The position numbers and the translations under genes are program-made. 64,000 bases of DNA from Pleurocapsa sp. PCC 7327 (GTDB lineage: Bacteria; Cyanobacteriota; Cyanobacteriia; Cyanobacteriales; Microcystaceae), in contig NC_019689.1 of the NCBI RefSeq assembly GCF_000317025.1, positions 2,953,501-3,017,500 on the forward strand. The letters run 5' to 3'. Positions within the stretch are counted from its first letter, which is position 1. Each line of letters opens with the position of its first letter. Below, in pieces: positions 35,605-44,695 of this stretch. Below the pieces are notes generated by a model. That model had not been told where the DNA came from. It saw only the letters and a list, made by a program, of their open reading frames with translations, and made no database searches.

Positions 35605-37152
35605 TCAAGCCTCAGAATTGAGTTGCTCGTACAGATTAATAATTTGCTCGGTCACTTCTTCAATACTTAACTTATCCGTGTCGATCTTAATGGCATCGAT
35701 CGCCTGTTGTAGGGGAGCAATTTGCCGATGGCTGTCGAAGTAATCTCGCGCCTGGATATCTTGCTCTAATTGCTCTAGACTGATTTCTTCTCGCCCTTGT
35801 TCCTTAAAATCTTGCCAGCGTCGCTTGGCTCTCTCTTCTACTGAAGCCGTGAGAAAAATTTTCAATTCGGCATCTGGGAAAACGGCAGTCCCAATGTCCC
35901 TACCTTCAGCAACGATTCCGCCTGTTTTGCCATAGCGTTGCTGCTGTTGGACTAATGCCTGGCGAACTGAAGCCTTGGCAGCAATTTGGGATACGATCGC
36001 CGTAACTTCTGGAGTCCGAATGGTTTCGGTTACGTCTTCTCCATTAATTTTGACGCGAGTTGGATTGGGCGGCTCGGCAGGAATTAGTTCTAGGTTCGCT
36101 TGAGTCACTAATTCTGCGATCGCGCCTTCGTCGTCTAGAGAAATTCCCGATCGCATGACTAACCAAGCAACTGCCCGATACATGGCTCCCGTATCGAGAT
36201 GCAGCAAATTCAAGGCTTGGGCAACGCGACGAGTGACGGTAGATTTTCCAGCCCCAGCCGGTCCGTCGATAGCGATAATGGGTCGGCGGTGTCGCAAAAT
36301 GACATTATCGATTAAGCGCGTCGAACCAACATATGCTGCGATCGCAAGTAATCCGGCTTCCTCTATCTTCTCCAAACGAGTTAGGGTTTGCGGATGCACC
36401 AACTCGACATACTGAACCTTGACTTCTGGAGTCAGCGCCAATTCTTGCTTGACGATATCGATTAGCTTAAATGCCTCCCGCTCCCCGGTGCAGAAAGCTT
36501 TGCGGGCTGCTTGCAGGCTGCGATAAATAGCTTTGGACTGTTCTCGTTCGGTTTCGCTCAAATACTGATTGCGAGAACTGAGCGCTAGTCCCGACGCTTC
36601 TCTAACTGTCGGACAAGCTTTGACTTCGACAGGGATATTTAAATCCTTAACCACCCGCCGCAGAATCGCTAGCTGTTGCGCGTCTTTTTCCCCAAAATAG
36701 GCATTGTTGGGCGCAATAATGTTGAACAACTTGGTCACTATCGTTGCCACTCCCTGAAAATGCCCCGGTCTAAACTGTCCGCACAGCACCGATGTCATCT
36801 CTGGTGGTGGCACTACTGCCGTCACGGTTGACGAAGGCGATTCTTGAGATGGCGGAGTTCCCATCTCCTCAACAGTTGGAGCAAAAACAATATCTACTCC
36901 ATACTGTTCGCAAACCCGACAATCTTTTTCTAGCTGACGGGGATATTTTTGTAAATCTTCACTAGATCCAAATTGCAGCGGATTGACAAAGATACTGACA
37001 ACGACGATGTCGTTCTCGGCAACTGCGCGCTGGATCAAACTTGCATGGCCGAGGTGCAGCGCCCCCATTGTTGGAACTAAGCCAATCGCGCGACGGTCTC
37101 GCCGACTTGCCAGGGCAGAGCGCAATCCAGCTACCGTTTTATATAGATGCAC
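35605..37152 (-). CDS. panC: Bifunctional pantothenate synthetase / cytidylate kinase
   Basis: A 515-residue fusion typical of cyanobacteria. Residues 1 to about 285 are PanC, which joins pantoate and beta-alanine with ATP; the nucleotidyl-transferase motif HLGH occurs in VPTMGALHLGHASLI, followed by VVSIFVNPLQF and ALSSRNQYLS. The rest is cytidylate kinase, with Walker A IDGPAGAGKST, LDTGAMYRAVAWL and VAEGRDIGTAVFPDA. A short insert after EEMGTPPSQESP is Ser/Pro/Thr-rich. Upstream (rlpA side) a nested hairpin precedes the start. Links coenzyme A synthesis with CMP recycling for lipids and nucleic acids. Confidence 0.95.
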   Translation of the reverse strand: MHLYKTVAGLRSALASRRDRRAIGLVPTMGALHLGHASLIQRAVAENDIVVVSIFVNPLQFGSSEDLQKYPRQLEKDCRVCEQYGVDIVFAPTVEEMGTPPSQESPSSTVTAVVPPPEMTSVLCGQFRPGHFQGVATIVTKLFNIIAPNNAYFGEKDAQQLAILRRVVKDLNIPVEVKACPTVREASGLALSSRNQYLSETEREQSKAIYRSLQAARKAFCTGEREAFKLIDIVKQELALTPEVKVQYVELVHPQTLTRLEKIEEAGLLAIAAYVGSTRLIDNVILRHRRPIIAIDGPAGAGKSTVTRRVAQALNLLHLDTGAMYRAVAWLVMRSGISLDDEGAIAELVTQANLELIPAEPPNPTRVKINGEDVTETIRTPEVTAIVSQIAAKASVRQALVQQQQRYGKTGGIVAEGRDIGTAVFPDAELKIFLTASVEERAKRRWQDFKEQGREEISLEQLEQDIQARDYFDSHRQIAPLQQAIDAIKIDTDKLSIEEVTEQIINLYEQLNSEA

Positions 37153-37170
37153 CGCCTTTTCTCCTCATGC

Positions 37171-37229
37171 GAGTAGGGGTCAAACTTGGGGATACGAACC
37201 CCCAGTTTTTAGCTTACCAGTCCCTACTC
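37171..37229. repeat. Nested hairpin between rlpA and panC-cmk
   Basis: Outer stem GAGTAGGG (37171-37178) / CCCTACTC (37222-37229) encloses an inner stem CTTGGGG (37185-37191) / CCCCCAG (37199-37205) with one mismatch. On the minus strand it lies after the rlpA stop and before panC, so it may be an rlpA terminator or a panC leader structure. The inner loop resembles a tRNA T-arm, but no acceptor/anticodon arrangement exists, so it is not a tRNA. Confidence 0.55.
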
Positions 37230-37246
37230 ATTTGGATCTCGCCCAA

Positions 37247-37852
37247 CTACTGTCCGAGAATTTCGAGGTTGACTGGACCTACGCCGCTACGGTGGAGTCC
37301 GATTGCCCTGGCGGCAGCAGCAGATAAGTCGATCGCTCGTCCGCCCACAAAAGGACCGCGATCGTTAATGCGAACGATAACCGAGCGACCATTGTTCATG
37401 TTGGTCACTCTAACTTTCGTCCCAAATGGCAGGCTGCGGTGAGCTGCGGTTAAATCGTTTTGATTGAAGCGTTCGCCATTGGCTGTCTGCCGTCCGTGAA
37501 AGCCTGGCCCGTACCAAGATGCCATGCCTCGCATCTGCTTGACTCCCGCTTGCGCGGATGCGGTCTTACTCGGCTTGGATTTGACTTGAGTACCGTCTTT
37601 CTCTTTCACGGGAGAATCGAGAAAGATTATTACTGCGGTGGCGCGATCGCCAAGGGTGACAGCTTGCGACAAGGGTTTGATTATCTCATCTGATGCGCCC
37701 GCCTTTTCAGTTGTTTCCGAAATTCGATCGCGCTCAGTTGAATCTATATTTGAAGCTACTGCCGCAATTTGCGAATTACCTAGGAACGTAGTTGTTCCTA
37801 AGATTGTTACGAATGCCGTCGTGGTAATCTTACCCAAGAATTTCTGATTCAT
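37247..37852 (-). CDS. rlpA: RlpA-like septal ring lytic transglycosylase
   Basis: About 201 residues from the ATG at 37852 ([18 protein letters not shown]), chosen because a signal-like helix begins there. A linker rich in Lys/Ser/Thr is followed by the double-psi beta-barrel: [40 protein letters not shown] and [14 protein letters not shown], which holds the catalytic Asp/His region of RlpA. The SPOR domain of proteobacterial RlpA is absent, as is common in cyanobacteria. It cleaves denuded glycan strands in the periplasm. Confidence 0.88.
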   Translation of the reverse strand: MNQKFLGKITTTAFVTILGTTTFLGNSQIAAVASNIDSTERDRISETTEKAGASDEIIKPLSQAVTLGDRATAVIIFLDSPVKEKDGTQVKSKPSKTASAQAGVKQMRGMASWYGPGFHGRQTANGERFNQNDLTAAHRSLPFGTKVRVTNMNNGRSVIVRINDRGPFVGGRAIDLSAAAARAIGLHRSGVGPVNLEILGQ

Positions 37853-38501
37853 AAGCTCCATTTGTTCAGTAAGTTGGCAAATTAAATAAATTAAATTCAT
37901 GGGAACATTTATTCATTTGCCAACGATCGCTCCTCACAAAATTTGCTTTGCATTATTTAAAGCTGATATAGATTACCATGAATTTCTCGGCAGGGATCGC
38001 CATCATTTAAATCATTTATTATGTTTTAAATTGAAACTTTAAATAAAGCTTGACAAACTAAAATTAGAAGCGGTATGTTTTGGAGTTTTGTCGATTTCGT
38101 ATTACTTAAATCGTTAACAGACCTTGACATTAGTAAGAATAAGCAGCCAAAAAATTACTAAAACTATTGCCGGATAAGACGATCCCGGTTTTAGCCTTCG
38201 CTGCAAAAAGTTTTAGATCGCCCGTGTAACTACAGGGGTAAAATGGAGTTAGGAGGCAAAAATATTATCAAAAAGAACAAAAATTCTAATCATTAGTGAT
38301 TTTTAAGATTAAAAATCAAAATACTTGATTGACTTTTTTGATAAAAAGTAGTATTACTAGAGCATTTTTATTTCGCTTGCTCTTAATTTTTTATAAAAAT
38401 TTTATATTTTAGCTCTATCAATCGGTAGCACTTGTGCTAAACACCTAATCTCTTTAGCATAAATGATGGAGAATCATCTATCATTAAGGATTTCTGTTTC
38501 T
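37853..38501. other. Divergent intergenic region rlpA / purM
   Basis: About 650 bp, AT-rich, without any gene-like frame. It must hold the promoters of both flanking genes. A second -35/-10-like pair, TTGACA at 38050-38055 and TATGTT at 38074-38079, is visible besides the better one listed separately. No riboswitch fold was recognised. Confidence 0.45.
38329..38357 (+). promoter_or_regulatory. Likely sigma-70 promoter of purM
   Basis: TTGACT (38329-38334) and TATTAC (38352-38357) are separated by 17 bp and lie about 145 bp before the purM start. The match to the consensus is good but was judged by eye in AT-rich DNA. Confidence 0.45.
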
Positions 38502-39530
38502 ATGGATTATCGAGAAGCTGGCGTAGATATAGAAGCAGGACGCTCTTTCGTCGAAAAAATTCGTCAAGGCGTTGAAAGTACCTATCGTCCTGAAGTATTA
38601 GGGGGATTGGGGGGATTTGGCGGATTTTTTCAATTGCCCTCTGGGTACAAAGAACCCGTCTTAGTTTCGGGAACCGATGGCGTTGGAACTAAACTAAAAA
38701 TCGCCCAAGCGATAAACCGTCACGACACCATTGGCATCGATTTAGTCGCCATGTGCGTCAATGACGTTCTTACCTCTGGCGCAGAACCTCTATTTTTTCT
38801 TGACTATTTGGCAACAGGCAAACTCAACCCCCAACAACTTGCCGAAGTCGTTGCTGGTATCGTAGAAGGATGTCGTTTGAGCGGATGCGCCCTTCTGGGG
38901 GGAGAAACGGCTGAGATGCCCGGTTTTTACCAGCTAGGAGAATACGATCTTGCCGGATTTTGCGTGGGAATTGTAGAGAAAAGCCAGATTTTAGACGGTT
39001 CCCAGGTCAAAATCGGGGATGTTGCGATCGCGTTGGCAAGTCAAGGGGTTCACAGCAATGGTTTTAGTTTAGTGAGAAAAATTATTGAGACTCAAGGATT
39101 GGATTGGGATTTCCGTCCGGATTTGCTAGGAGGGCAAAGTTTAGGAGAGGTTTTGTTAACTCCTACACGAATATACGTAAAACCCGTTTTGGAAGCCATT
39201 CGTACTGGAATCGAGATTCATGGAATGGCACATATTACGGGGGGAGGATTACCGGAAAACTTACCCCGTTGCCTGAAGGGAGGTCAATCGGTGCAGGTTT
39301 ATCCCAACAGTTGGGAAATTTTGCCCATCTTTCGGTGGTTGGCGCGAGTGGGTGAAGTCAACGATCGGGCGATGTTTGATACATTTAATATGGGTATTGG
39401 TTTTATCGTTATCGTGCCGCGCGATCGCGCTGAAGATACTTTAAACTGGTTTGAGTCAAAAGATATTGCTGCTTATCGCATAGGCGAGGTTGTTGAGGGA
39501 ACTGGAGAAGTTCTGGGATTGTCGTATTAA
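38502..39530 (+). CDS. purM: Phosphoribosylformylglycinamidine cyclo-ligase PurM
   Basis: About 342 residues from the ATG at 38502 ([13 protein letters not shown]), the usual start; the frame extends to 38463 but adds no homology. It closes the imidazole ring in purine synthesis: FGAM plus ATP gives AIR. Family motifs include [49 protein letters not shown] and [13 protein letters not shown]. Length is typical. hpnH follows 164 bp downstream on the same strand. Confidence 0.95.
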   Translation: MDYREAGVDIEAGRSFVEKIRQGVESTYRPEVLGGLGGFGGFFQLPSGYKEPVLVSGTDGVGTKLKIAQAINRHDTIGIDLVAMCVNDVLTSGAEPLFFLDYLATGKLNPQQLAEVVAGIVEGCRLSGCALLGGETAEMPGFYQLGEYDLAGFCVGIVEKSQILDGSQVKIGDVAIALASQGVHSNGFSLVRKIIETQGLDWDFRPDLLGGQSLGEVLLTPTRIYVKPVLEAIRTGIEIHGMAHITGGGLPENLPRCLKGGQSVQVYPNSWEILPIFRWLARVGEVNDRAMFDTFNMGIGFIVIVPRDRAEDTLNWFESKDIAAYRIGEVVEGTGEVLGLSY

Positions 39531-39694
39531 GGGGAGTGCGATCGCGCTTTATACTATTTCTAAAAAAGAGCGCTACAGATGCTCGATGCGAATTGTTAAT
39601 TGTTAATTGTGAATTGCAAATTGGTATAAGCTCTTCTCCTCTTTCTTGTTCGACCGTATATAATGACTCGGCATATAGAGGTGAGAGGAGACTT

Positions 39695-40711
39695 ATGGCC
39701 GTTCAATGGCAACAAGCTTTAGCAGTGGGGCAATATATCGTTACCCAGCGTTTGAAAGGGCGTAAGCGCTTTCCGTTGGTTTTAATGTTGGAACCTCTAT
39801 TCCGATGCAACCTAGCTTGTTCGGGTTGCGGGAAAATTCAGCATCCACCAGAAATTCTCAAACGAAATCTAACCCCCGAAGAATGTTTCGCGGCGGCGGA
39901 AGAATGCGGTGCGCCTGTGGTTTCCATTCCTGGAGGAGAACCGCTACTGCATCCACAGATTGACGAAATTGTCAAGGGGTTGTGCGATCGCAAAAAGTTT
40001 GTCTATCTCTGTACCAATGCCCTATTGCTAGAAAAAAGCCTCGATAAATTTCAGCCTTCTCCCTATCTCACGTTTAGCGTTCACTTAGACGGTTTGCGAG
40101 AACAGCATGATAAATGCGTCGATCGCAAGGGGGTTTTCGATACCGCTATTCGTGCCATTCGTGCAGCTAAAGCCAAAGGATTTCGCGTCACAACTAACAC
40201 GACGGTGTTTGAAGGTGCCGATCCCCAAAAAATGCAAGAATTTTTTGATTTTCTCGAAACGCTCGGGACTGATGGAATGATGATATCTCCAGGCTACAGT
40301 TATGAATGGGCACCTGACCAAGAGCATTTTCTGGTGCGGGAACGAACGAAGGCGCTATTTCGAGAAATTCTTTCCCCCTGGAAGACAGGCAAAAAGCAGT
40401 GGAACTTCAATCACAATCCCCTATTTTTGGATTTTCTCATGGGCGAGAAGGATTATGAGTGTACTCCCTGGGGAAGTCCTAGCTATAGCGTTTTGGGGTG
40501 GCAAAAACCCTGCTATCTCCTCAATGAAGGTCACTATAAGACGTTTAAGAAACTCTTAGAAGAAACTAACTGGGAAAATTACGGTCGCGCTAGCGGTAAT
40601 CCCAAATGTGCGGATTGTATGGTACATTGCGGTTACGAACCCACCGCTGCCATGGATGCGCTGAAACCAGAAAATATGGGACGGGCGATTAGTAGCGTGT
40701 TTGGAAGTTAA
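39695..40711 (+). CDS. hpnH: Adenosyl-hopene transferase HpnH (radical SAM)
   Basis: About 338 residues. The ATG at 39695 follows a good GAGAGGAG site; the longer open frame upstream is non-homologous. The radical SAM cluster motif is CNLACSGC, then [12 protein letters not shown] and [13 protein letters not shown]. HpnH adds an adenosyl group to diploptene as the first step to extended (C35) hopanoids. A C-terminal cysteine set ([17 protein letters not shown]) is typical. Squalene-hopene cyclase is not in the window. The organism is thus expected to make bacteriohopanepolyols. Confidence 0.92.
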   Translation: MAVQWQQALAVGQYIVTQRLKGRKRFPLVLMLEPLFRCNLACSGCGKIQHPPEILKRNLTPEECFAAAEECGAPVVSIPGGEPLLHPQIDEIVKGLCDRKKFVYLCTNALLLEKSLDKFQPSPYLTFSVHLDGLREQHDKCVDRKGVFDTAIRAIRAAKAKGFRVTTNTTVFEGADPQKMQEFFDFLETLGTDGMMISPGYSYEWAPDQEHFLVRERTKALFREILSPWKTGKKQWNFNHNPLFLDFLMGEKDYECTPWGSPSYSVLGWQKPCYLLNEGHYKTFKKLLEETNWENYGRASGNPKCADCMVHCGYEPTAAMDALKPENMGRAISSVFGS

Positions 40712-40720
40712 AGCCGTAGA

Positions 40721-40737
40721 GCGGGCATCCTGCCCGC
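40721..40737 (+). terminator. GC-rich hairpin after hpnH
   Basis: GCGGGCA (40721-40727) / TGCCCGC (40731-40737), 3-nt loop, ten bases after the hpnH stop. No T tract; a terminator is likely from position only. It touches the tandem repeat that follows. Confidence 0.5.
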
Positions 40738-40902
40738 GCACAGGTATAATCCCAAGCAAGGGAGACGGGAGAGGGAAAGAGCGATTGTAAAAGAACAAAT
40801 CTGACCGCGCACAGGTATAATCCCAAGCAAGGGAGACGGGAGAGGGAAAGAGCGATTGTAAAAGAACAAATCTGACCGCGCACAGGTATAATCCCAAGCG
40901 AG
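40735..40902. repeat. 71-bp tandem repeat, about 2.4 copies
   Basis: CGCGCACAGGTATAATCCCA begins copies at 40735, 40806 and 40877; the first two full copies are essentially identical and the third breaks off after CCCAAGC. A hairpin GCGAGCG/CGCTCGC follows at about 40900-40915. It separates convergent hpnH and the methyltransferase gene. GGTATAAT resembles a -10 box in each copy. Confidence 0.9.
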
Positions 40903-40915
40903 CGAGACGCTCGCA

Positions 40916-41560
40916 CTACTGACGCGATCGCTCTTTTTGTATCGGAACATACATAGAATAGGACTTAGGAAATCCTGCCACGTATTCGGTATAGACTTTG
41001 GCTTCGGGAAATAAAGTCTTTAGTCTCCCCAGACTTAACACCTGCGTTTCGCTCATCTGCTTCCACTTGAATTCCTGTCCTTGCCTTTGCCAGCGACGAA
41101 TCCATGCATTTTTGAGACTTGGTGGATAAAACCACCAAAAAGGAAGGTTACAATGCGCCTCAATCGGGAACCACATCGAAGGGGTTTGAATCCAATAACT
41201 AGGAGCCAATCGGCGCACTGTCTTGGCGAAGGCTTTTTGTCGCGCTAGGGAACCGACGTGTTCGATGACTCCGTTACTGAATGCGATGTCAAAACTGTTG
41301 TCTGCCAAATCTAAAAGCTCGCAGGCATCGGCTTCAACGAATTGGTATTGGCGTGTAAACGCTCCTCGCTCTCCTGCCAATACTCCCGGTAAATTTAACA
41401 AAGTAATATCGAGATCGAGCGCGATTGTCTCCCAAAATTCCGGCAATCCGCCGAGATCGATAATCCTGCTTCCTTGTTTAAGGCGCATTAACTCGATGAA
41501 TGCCTCCATGCGACGTTTGCGCCAGTGGCGTTGCATTCGAGGTTTTATCGCTCTAATCAT
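40916..41560 (-). CDS. Class I SAM-dependent methyltransferase
   Basis: A 214-residue Rossmann methyltransferase of the Methyltransf_11 type. Motif I reads SRIIDLGGLPEFWETI (IDLGG in place of the common LDxGxG), the acidic residue after strand 2 is in ITLLNLPG, and post-I signals follow as FVEADACELLDLADNSFDIA and SNGVIEHVG. Aromatic-rich loops (LPFWWFYPPSLKNAW) may cover the substrate. It overlaps the radical SAM gene by four bases and is last in the operon. The substrate is likely a glycan or lipid intermediate, by context only. Confidence 0.8.
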   Translation of the reverse strand: MIRAIKPRMQRHWRKRRMEAFIELMRLKQGSRIIDLGGLPEFWETIALDLDITLLNLPGVLAGERGAFTRQYQFVEADACELLDLADNSFDIAFSNGVIEHVGSLARQKAFAKTVRRLAPSYWIQTPSMWFPIEAHCNLPFWWFYPPSLKNAWIRRWQRQGQEFKWKQMSETQVLSLGRLKTLFPEAKVYTEYVAGFPKSYSMYVPIQKERSRQ

Positions 41561-42675
41561 GACCCTTTAAGGACTGTCGTTGCCCGACGAAGAAATAGCA
41601 TGCCCAGTTCGAGCTTCTGAGCGAGAGTTCTGTGAGAGAGGCATGAGTTAGCACAATCTACTTCGCCAAATTTGGTACAGGCAATCATCTGAGCGCGCAA
41701 GCGTCGAGCTTGTTCGCCATACCAAATCTCGCGGGCGCTGTGGGTTTTGATGTTGCCAAGCGGCGGGTAAAACCAACACGAAATAACGTCGCCGTTGGTG
41801 CGAATGTGATAGTCCCGCAAGCTAACGCGGCAAGGTGAAACGCCGTGATAGACTTTGTTGCCTCGAAAATGGTCGATAAAGGAGCAAAGTTTGGCATCGT
41901 TGGTTTCTATGGAAGCTCCTTGCTGTTTCATGGCAATTAGAGTCTCGATGACTTGTTTTAAGACTTCGCGATCGCTCTCTTCCTGAATCCATAGTTCCGT
42001 TTCTATTTCGGCAAGACCGAAAGCTGGACGGACGGGAGCAAAGTCAATTGTCGTTGCCCCCACGCGCTGCGCCCACTCTACTAGTTCCGGCAGGTAGCGA
42101 AAGTTGTAGCGATGGACTGTGGGTTTGATGCGGATGGGAAACTTCAATCCCAGTCTATCTCGTTCTTCTCGCAAAAAACCGATTCCTTGCTCGATTTTGC
42201 TCAGGGAACCAGGCACTCCTCGCACAAAATCGTGAATTTCTGAATCTGCGCTATCAACTGAGATATCTAAATTCACCGGACGCGCTGCTACTACTCTTCT
42301 AGCCGTCTGGCGATCGAAAGTTGAACCGTTGGTAATAACTCCCCAGTCGATTCCATGGGAGTAGCAAAATTCTAATAAGTCTACAAATCCTTTTTTAATA
42401 AACGGTTCGCCACCACCAAATTGAATGACATAAGAGCCAATAAATTTTTTCAGACTCAACAGCGCTGTTTGCCATTCCGGAATGGTCATTTCATCTTTGT
42501 AATTCTCTAAACGCCAGAATTTGCAGTAGCGACATTTATAATTACATCGCTCGTTAACTATACCTTGAATTGCTAAGGGTTTAGTCAGATCGTAACCCGT
42601 TTTTAGATATAGCATTTCGGGAATTGTATGAGTGATATGGCGCGTTGCTAGCTTGATTAAATGTTTTAATTCCAT
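41557..42675 (-). CDS. Radical SAM protein with SPASM-like C-terminus
   Basis: A 372-residue enzyme. The N-terminal cluster motif is CNYKCRYCKFW, followed by the GGEPFIKKGF and LDISVDSADSEIHDF segments of the partial TIM barrel. The C-terminal half has further cysteines (VSPCRVSLRDYHIRTNGDVI, SCWFYPPLGNI, TKFGEVDCANSCLSH), so an auxiliary iron-sulfur cluster is likely. It lies in an operon with a polysaccharide deacetylase, a TagA-type glycosyltransferase and a methyltransferase. The reaction is not known; modification of a sugar or lipid-linked product is inference. Confidence 0.8.
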   Translation of the reverse strand: MELKHLIKLATRHITHTIPEMLYLKTGYDLTKPLAIQGIVNERCNYKCRYCKFWRLENYKDEMTIPEWQTALLSLKKFIGSYVIQFGGGEPFIKKGFVDLLEFCYSHGIDWGVITNGSTFDRQTARRVVAARPVNLDISVDSADSEIHDFVRGVPGSLSKIEQGIGFLREERDRLGLKFPIRIKPTVHRYNFRYLPELVEWAQRVGATTIDFAPVRPAFGLAEIETELWIQEESDREVLKQVIETLIAMKQQGASIETNDAKLCSFIDHFRGNKVYHGVSPCRVSLRDYHIRTNGDVISCWFYPPLGNIKTHSAREIWYGEQARRLRAQMIACTKFGEVDCANSCLSHRTLAQKLELGMLFLRRATTVLKGS

Positions 42676-42704
42676 TGTTTTGGTTTCAAAATAATTCTTT
42701 TAAA

Positions 42705-43607
42705 TTAACTGGCTATTAATTGGGAATCGCTGGAAAATAACTTCCAGATTTTTTCAATACTACTGAATTTGAATTGCGCGATCGCACGCTCAAATTTTGA
42801 GCGAGTTTGTTCGAGATTGACATAAGTTGTGAAAGAACGAGTTAAACTCATTGCCAATCGAGGGTGATTGACATCAAATTCTCGCGGATGGAGATAGACT
42901 AATACAGATTTTCCGCGATCGTTGAGGTAAGTAATTGCTTGCTCGATCAGCGGGTAGGGTGCTAGACGAAAGTATCCGCCTCCAAAAAGATAAATTTTTT
43001 TACCCAACCAATTGATAGGAGTAACTGGAATTTCTAGGATTCGATTTCCTCTAGGGGTAGTAATCCAATTTTCTTCTTCTGAAAAGCCTGGAAAACCACC
43101 ATGATTTCTCTTCATTGGAAAAATTGAAGCATCGTAATAAAAACCCAATTCTACTAAAATATCTAAAGCATATAGAGTTTCGGGCACAATGGAAAAACCG
43201 GGAGCGCGATAGCCAAGAATTGGTCGAGAAGTAATTCGAGAAAGATATTCTAAAGATAAGCTAACATCGCGTCGAAAGCGATCTTGCGTTAAATGATAAA
43301 TCAGTTCGTGACTATAACCATGGCTGCCAATTTCATGACCTCGTTTTTCAATTTCCCGAACTAAATCTGGAAAATGCTTGGCAACCCATCCTAGAACAAA
43401 AAATGTTCCTTTGGTTTTGTATTTATCTAGTAAATCTAAAATAAAAATCGTATTAGATACAACTCGACTTTCCAGTTTTACCCAGGTTTTAAGTGGAGGA
43501 AGTGATGGAAGATCTAAAATATGAAACCAGTCCTCAACATCTATTGTCAGGATATTGCTGATGTTATTTTTTGTCTGAAATTCTACTCCTATCTTTTGGC
43601 TTTTCAT
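42705..43607 (-). CDS. Polysaccharide deacetylase family protein
   Basis: A 300-residue NodB-fold protein of the DUF3473-containing type found in exopolysaccharide clusters. The catalytic Asp and metal ligands appear in LTIDVEDWFHI and GHEIGSHGYSHELIYH (HxxxH), then RPILGYRAPGFSIVPETLYA. The C-terminal GKSVLVYLHPREFDVNHPRL has the conserved LHP histidine. There is no signal peptide, so it may work in the cytoplasm. It is second in a four-gene minus-strand operon, 51 bp after the glycosyltransferase. Confidence 0.88.
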   Translation of the reverse strand: MKSQKIGVEFQTKNNISNILTIDVEDWFHILDLPSLPPLKTWVKLESRVVSNTIFILDLLDKYKTKGTFFVLGWVAKHFPDLVREIEKRGHEIGSHGYSHELIYHLTQDRFRRDVSLSLEYLSRITSRPILGYRAPGFSIVPETLYALDILVELGFYYDASIFPMKRNHGGFPGFSEEENWITTPRGNRILEIPVTPINWLGKKIYLFGGGYFRLAPYPLIEQAITYLNDRGKSVLVYLHPREFDVNHPRLAMSLTRSFTTYVNLEQTRSKFERAIAQFKFSSIEKIWKLFSSDSQLIAS

Positions 43608-43658
43608 GTCTTTTAAAACTCAACTATTTTTTAGAGAAAATTTTATCTGAAAAATTCT

Positions 43659-44414
43659 TTAAGTAAAAGGATTTTTATAAAGGTTTAATTTTTGCTTGAG
43701 GACTAGACCTAAAAAGGGAGGATCTTCTACTAAATATCTTTTCCAAAGTCTCTTGGGTTCTCTGAATAATCTATAAGGAGTTTCTAGCCCTACCTCACTC
43801 ATCCACTTTGGCGCTCTTTTTTTGTGACCCGCTTCAAAATCAATGGCTGCACCAACTGCTAAAAATATTTTAATATTTTTGAGCTTATTTCTATATTTAA
43901 TAATCCATTTTTCTTGCTTGGGCGCCCCTACTCCTACAACCAAAACTGTTGCTTCAGAGCGAGTGATCGCATTGACTATTTCAAGACATTCTTCTTCATT
44001 TTTTTCAAAGCAAAAAGATGGAGAGCAAGCGGCAACTACAATTTCTCTGCCGACTTTTTCATTGATTTTTTCTTGAGCTTTTTGAGCCACTCCTTCTGCT
44101 CCTCCCAGTAAGAAAATTTTGATATTTTGATTTTGTTTATTGTCAAAATAAAAAGCAGGCAAAAGATCGGAACCAGAAATTTTTTCTTGGATGGGAATCC
44201 CCAAAAAATCTAAAGACCACTTTAAAATTTGACCGTCGCACACTCGATAATCAGCTTGATTGTAAGCTTCATAAAACTCTCGATCGATTTGTAGTTTCAT
44301 CAGGTGGTCTACATTGGGAGTAAAGACTATACCTCCTTCTAGACTAAGTTTTTTAAGAAGTTCCTTGGTTGAGATATTGTCAAGAGAAATATTGAGAATA
44401 TTAACTTTACTCAT
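43659..44414 (-). CDS. WecG/TagA/CpsF family glycosyltransferase (copy 1)
   Basis: A 251-residue GT26 enzyme. Family motifs: GGIVFTPNVDHLMKLQID, YRVCDGQILKWSLDFLGI, IFLLGGAEGVAQKAQEKI, LVVGVGAPKQEKWI and FLAVGAAIDFEAGHKKRAPK (the conserved GxxFDxxxGxxxRAP block). It should transfer a UDP-sugar (such as ManNAc(A)) to a lipid-linked acceptor at the membrane face. First gene of the operon. A paralogue with only partial similarity is at 52167. Confidence 0.88.
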   Translation of the reverse strand: MSKVNILNISLDNISTKELLKKLSLEGGIVFTPNVDHLMKLQIDREFYEAYNQADYRVCDGQILKWSLDFLGIPIQEKISGSDLLPAFYFDNKQNQNIKIFLLGGAEGVAQKAQEKINEKVGREIVVAACSPSFCFEKNEEECLEIVNAITRSEATVLVVGVGAPKQEKWIIKYRNKLKNIKIFLAVGAAIDFEAGHKKRAPKWMSEVGLETPYRLFREPKRLWKRYLVEDPPFLGLVLKQKLNLYKNPFT

Positions 44415-44695
44415 TGTTTTGGAAAACCTTTAGTTTTCGATCGCTTGCTAAAAACAATAGGAAACAGATAGATAGACGGTTGAGGTTTGCGAATTGAGTA
44501 TCCGTAGCGTTAAACTTACATAAGACTCACAGATAGATTGATAAAAATTAACAAAAATTCATCAATGCAACGTTTTCTAGTCGCTCTCTATATAGTTTGC
44601 AATTAGTCTAAATTTCTAATCGAATTAACCCAAACTAGTAAAGATACTCGCACAGTGCGATCGCGATTCTCGATAATAACGGATCGACTTAATCA
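44415..44695. other. Divergent promoter region
   Basis: About 280 bp between the minus-strand polysaccharide operon and the plus-strand CbiQ-like gene. No gene found. Both promoters should be here but no convincing boxes were assigned. Confidence 0.4.

Noticed and set aside
37171-37229. tRNA-like T-arm sequence
   Set aside because: The surrounding folds are two nested stems without D-arm, anticodon arm or acceptor stem.
40735-40902. CRISPR-like array
   Set aside because: The whole 71-bp unit is repeated, including what would be spacers.
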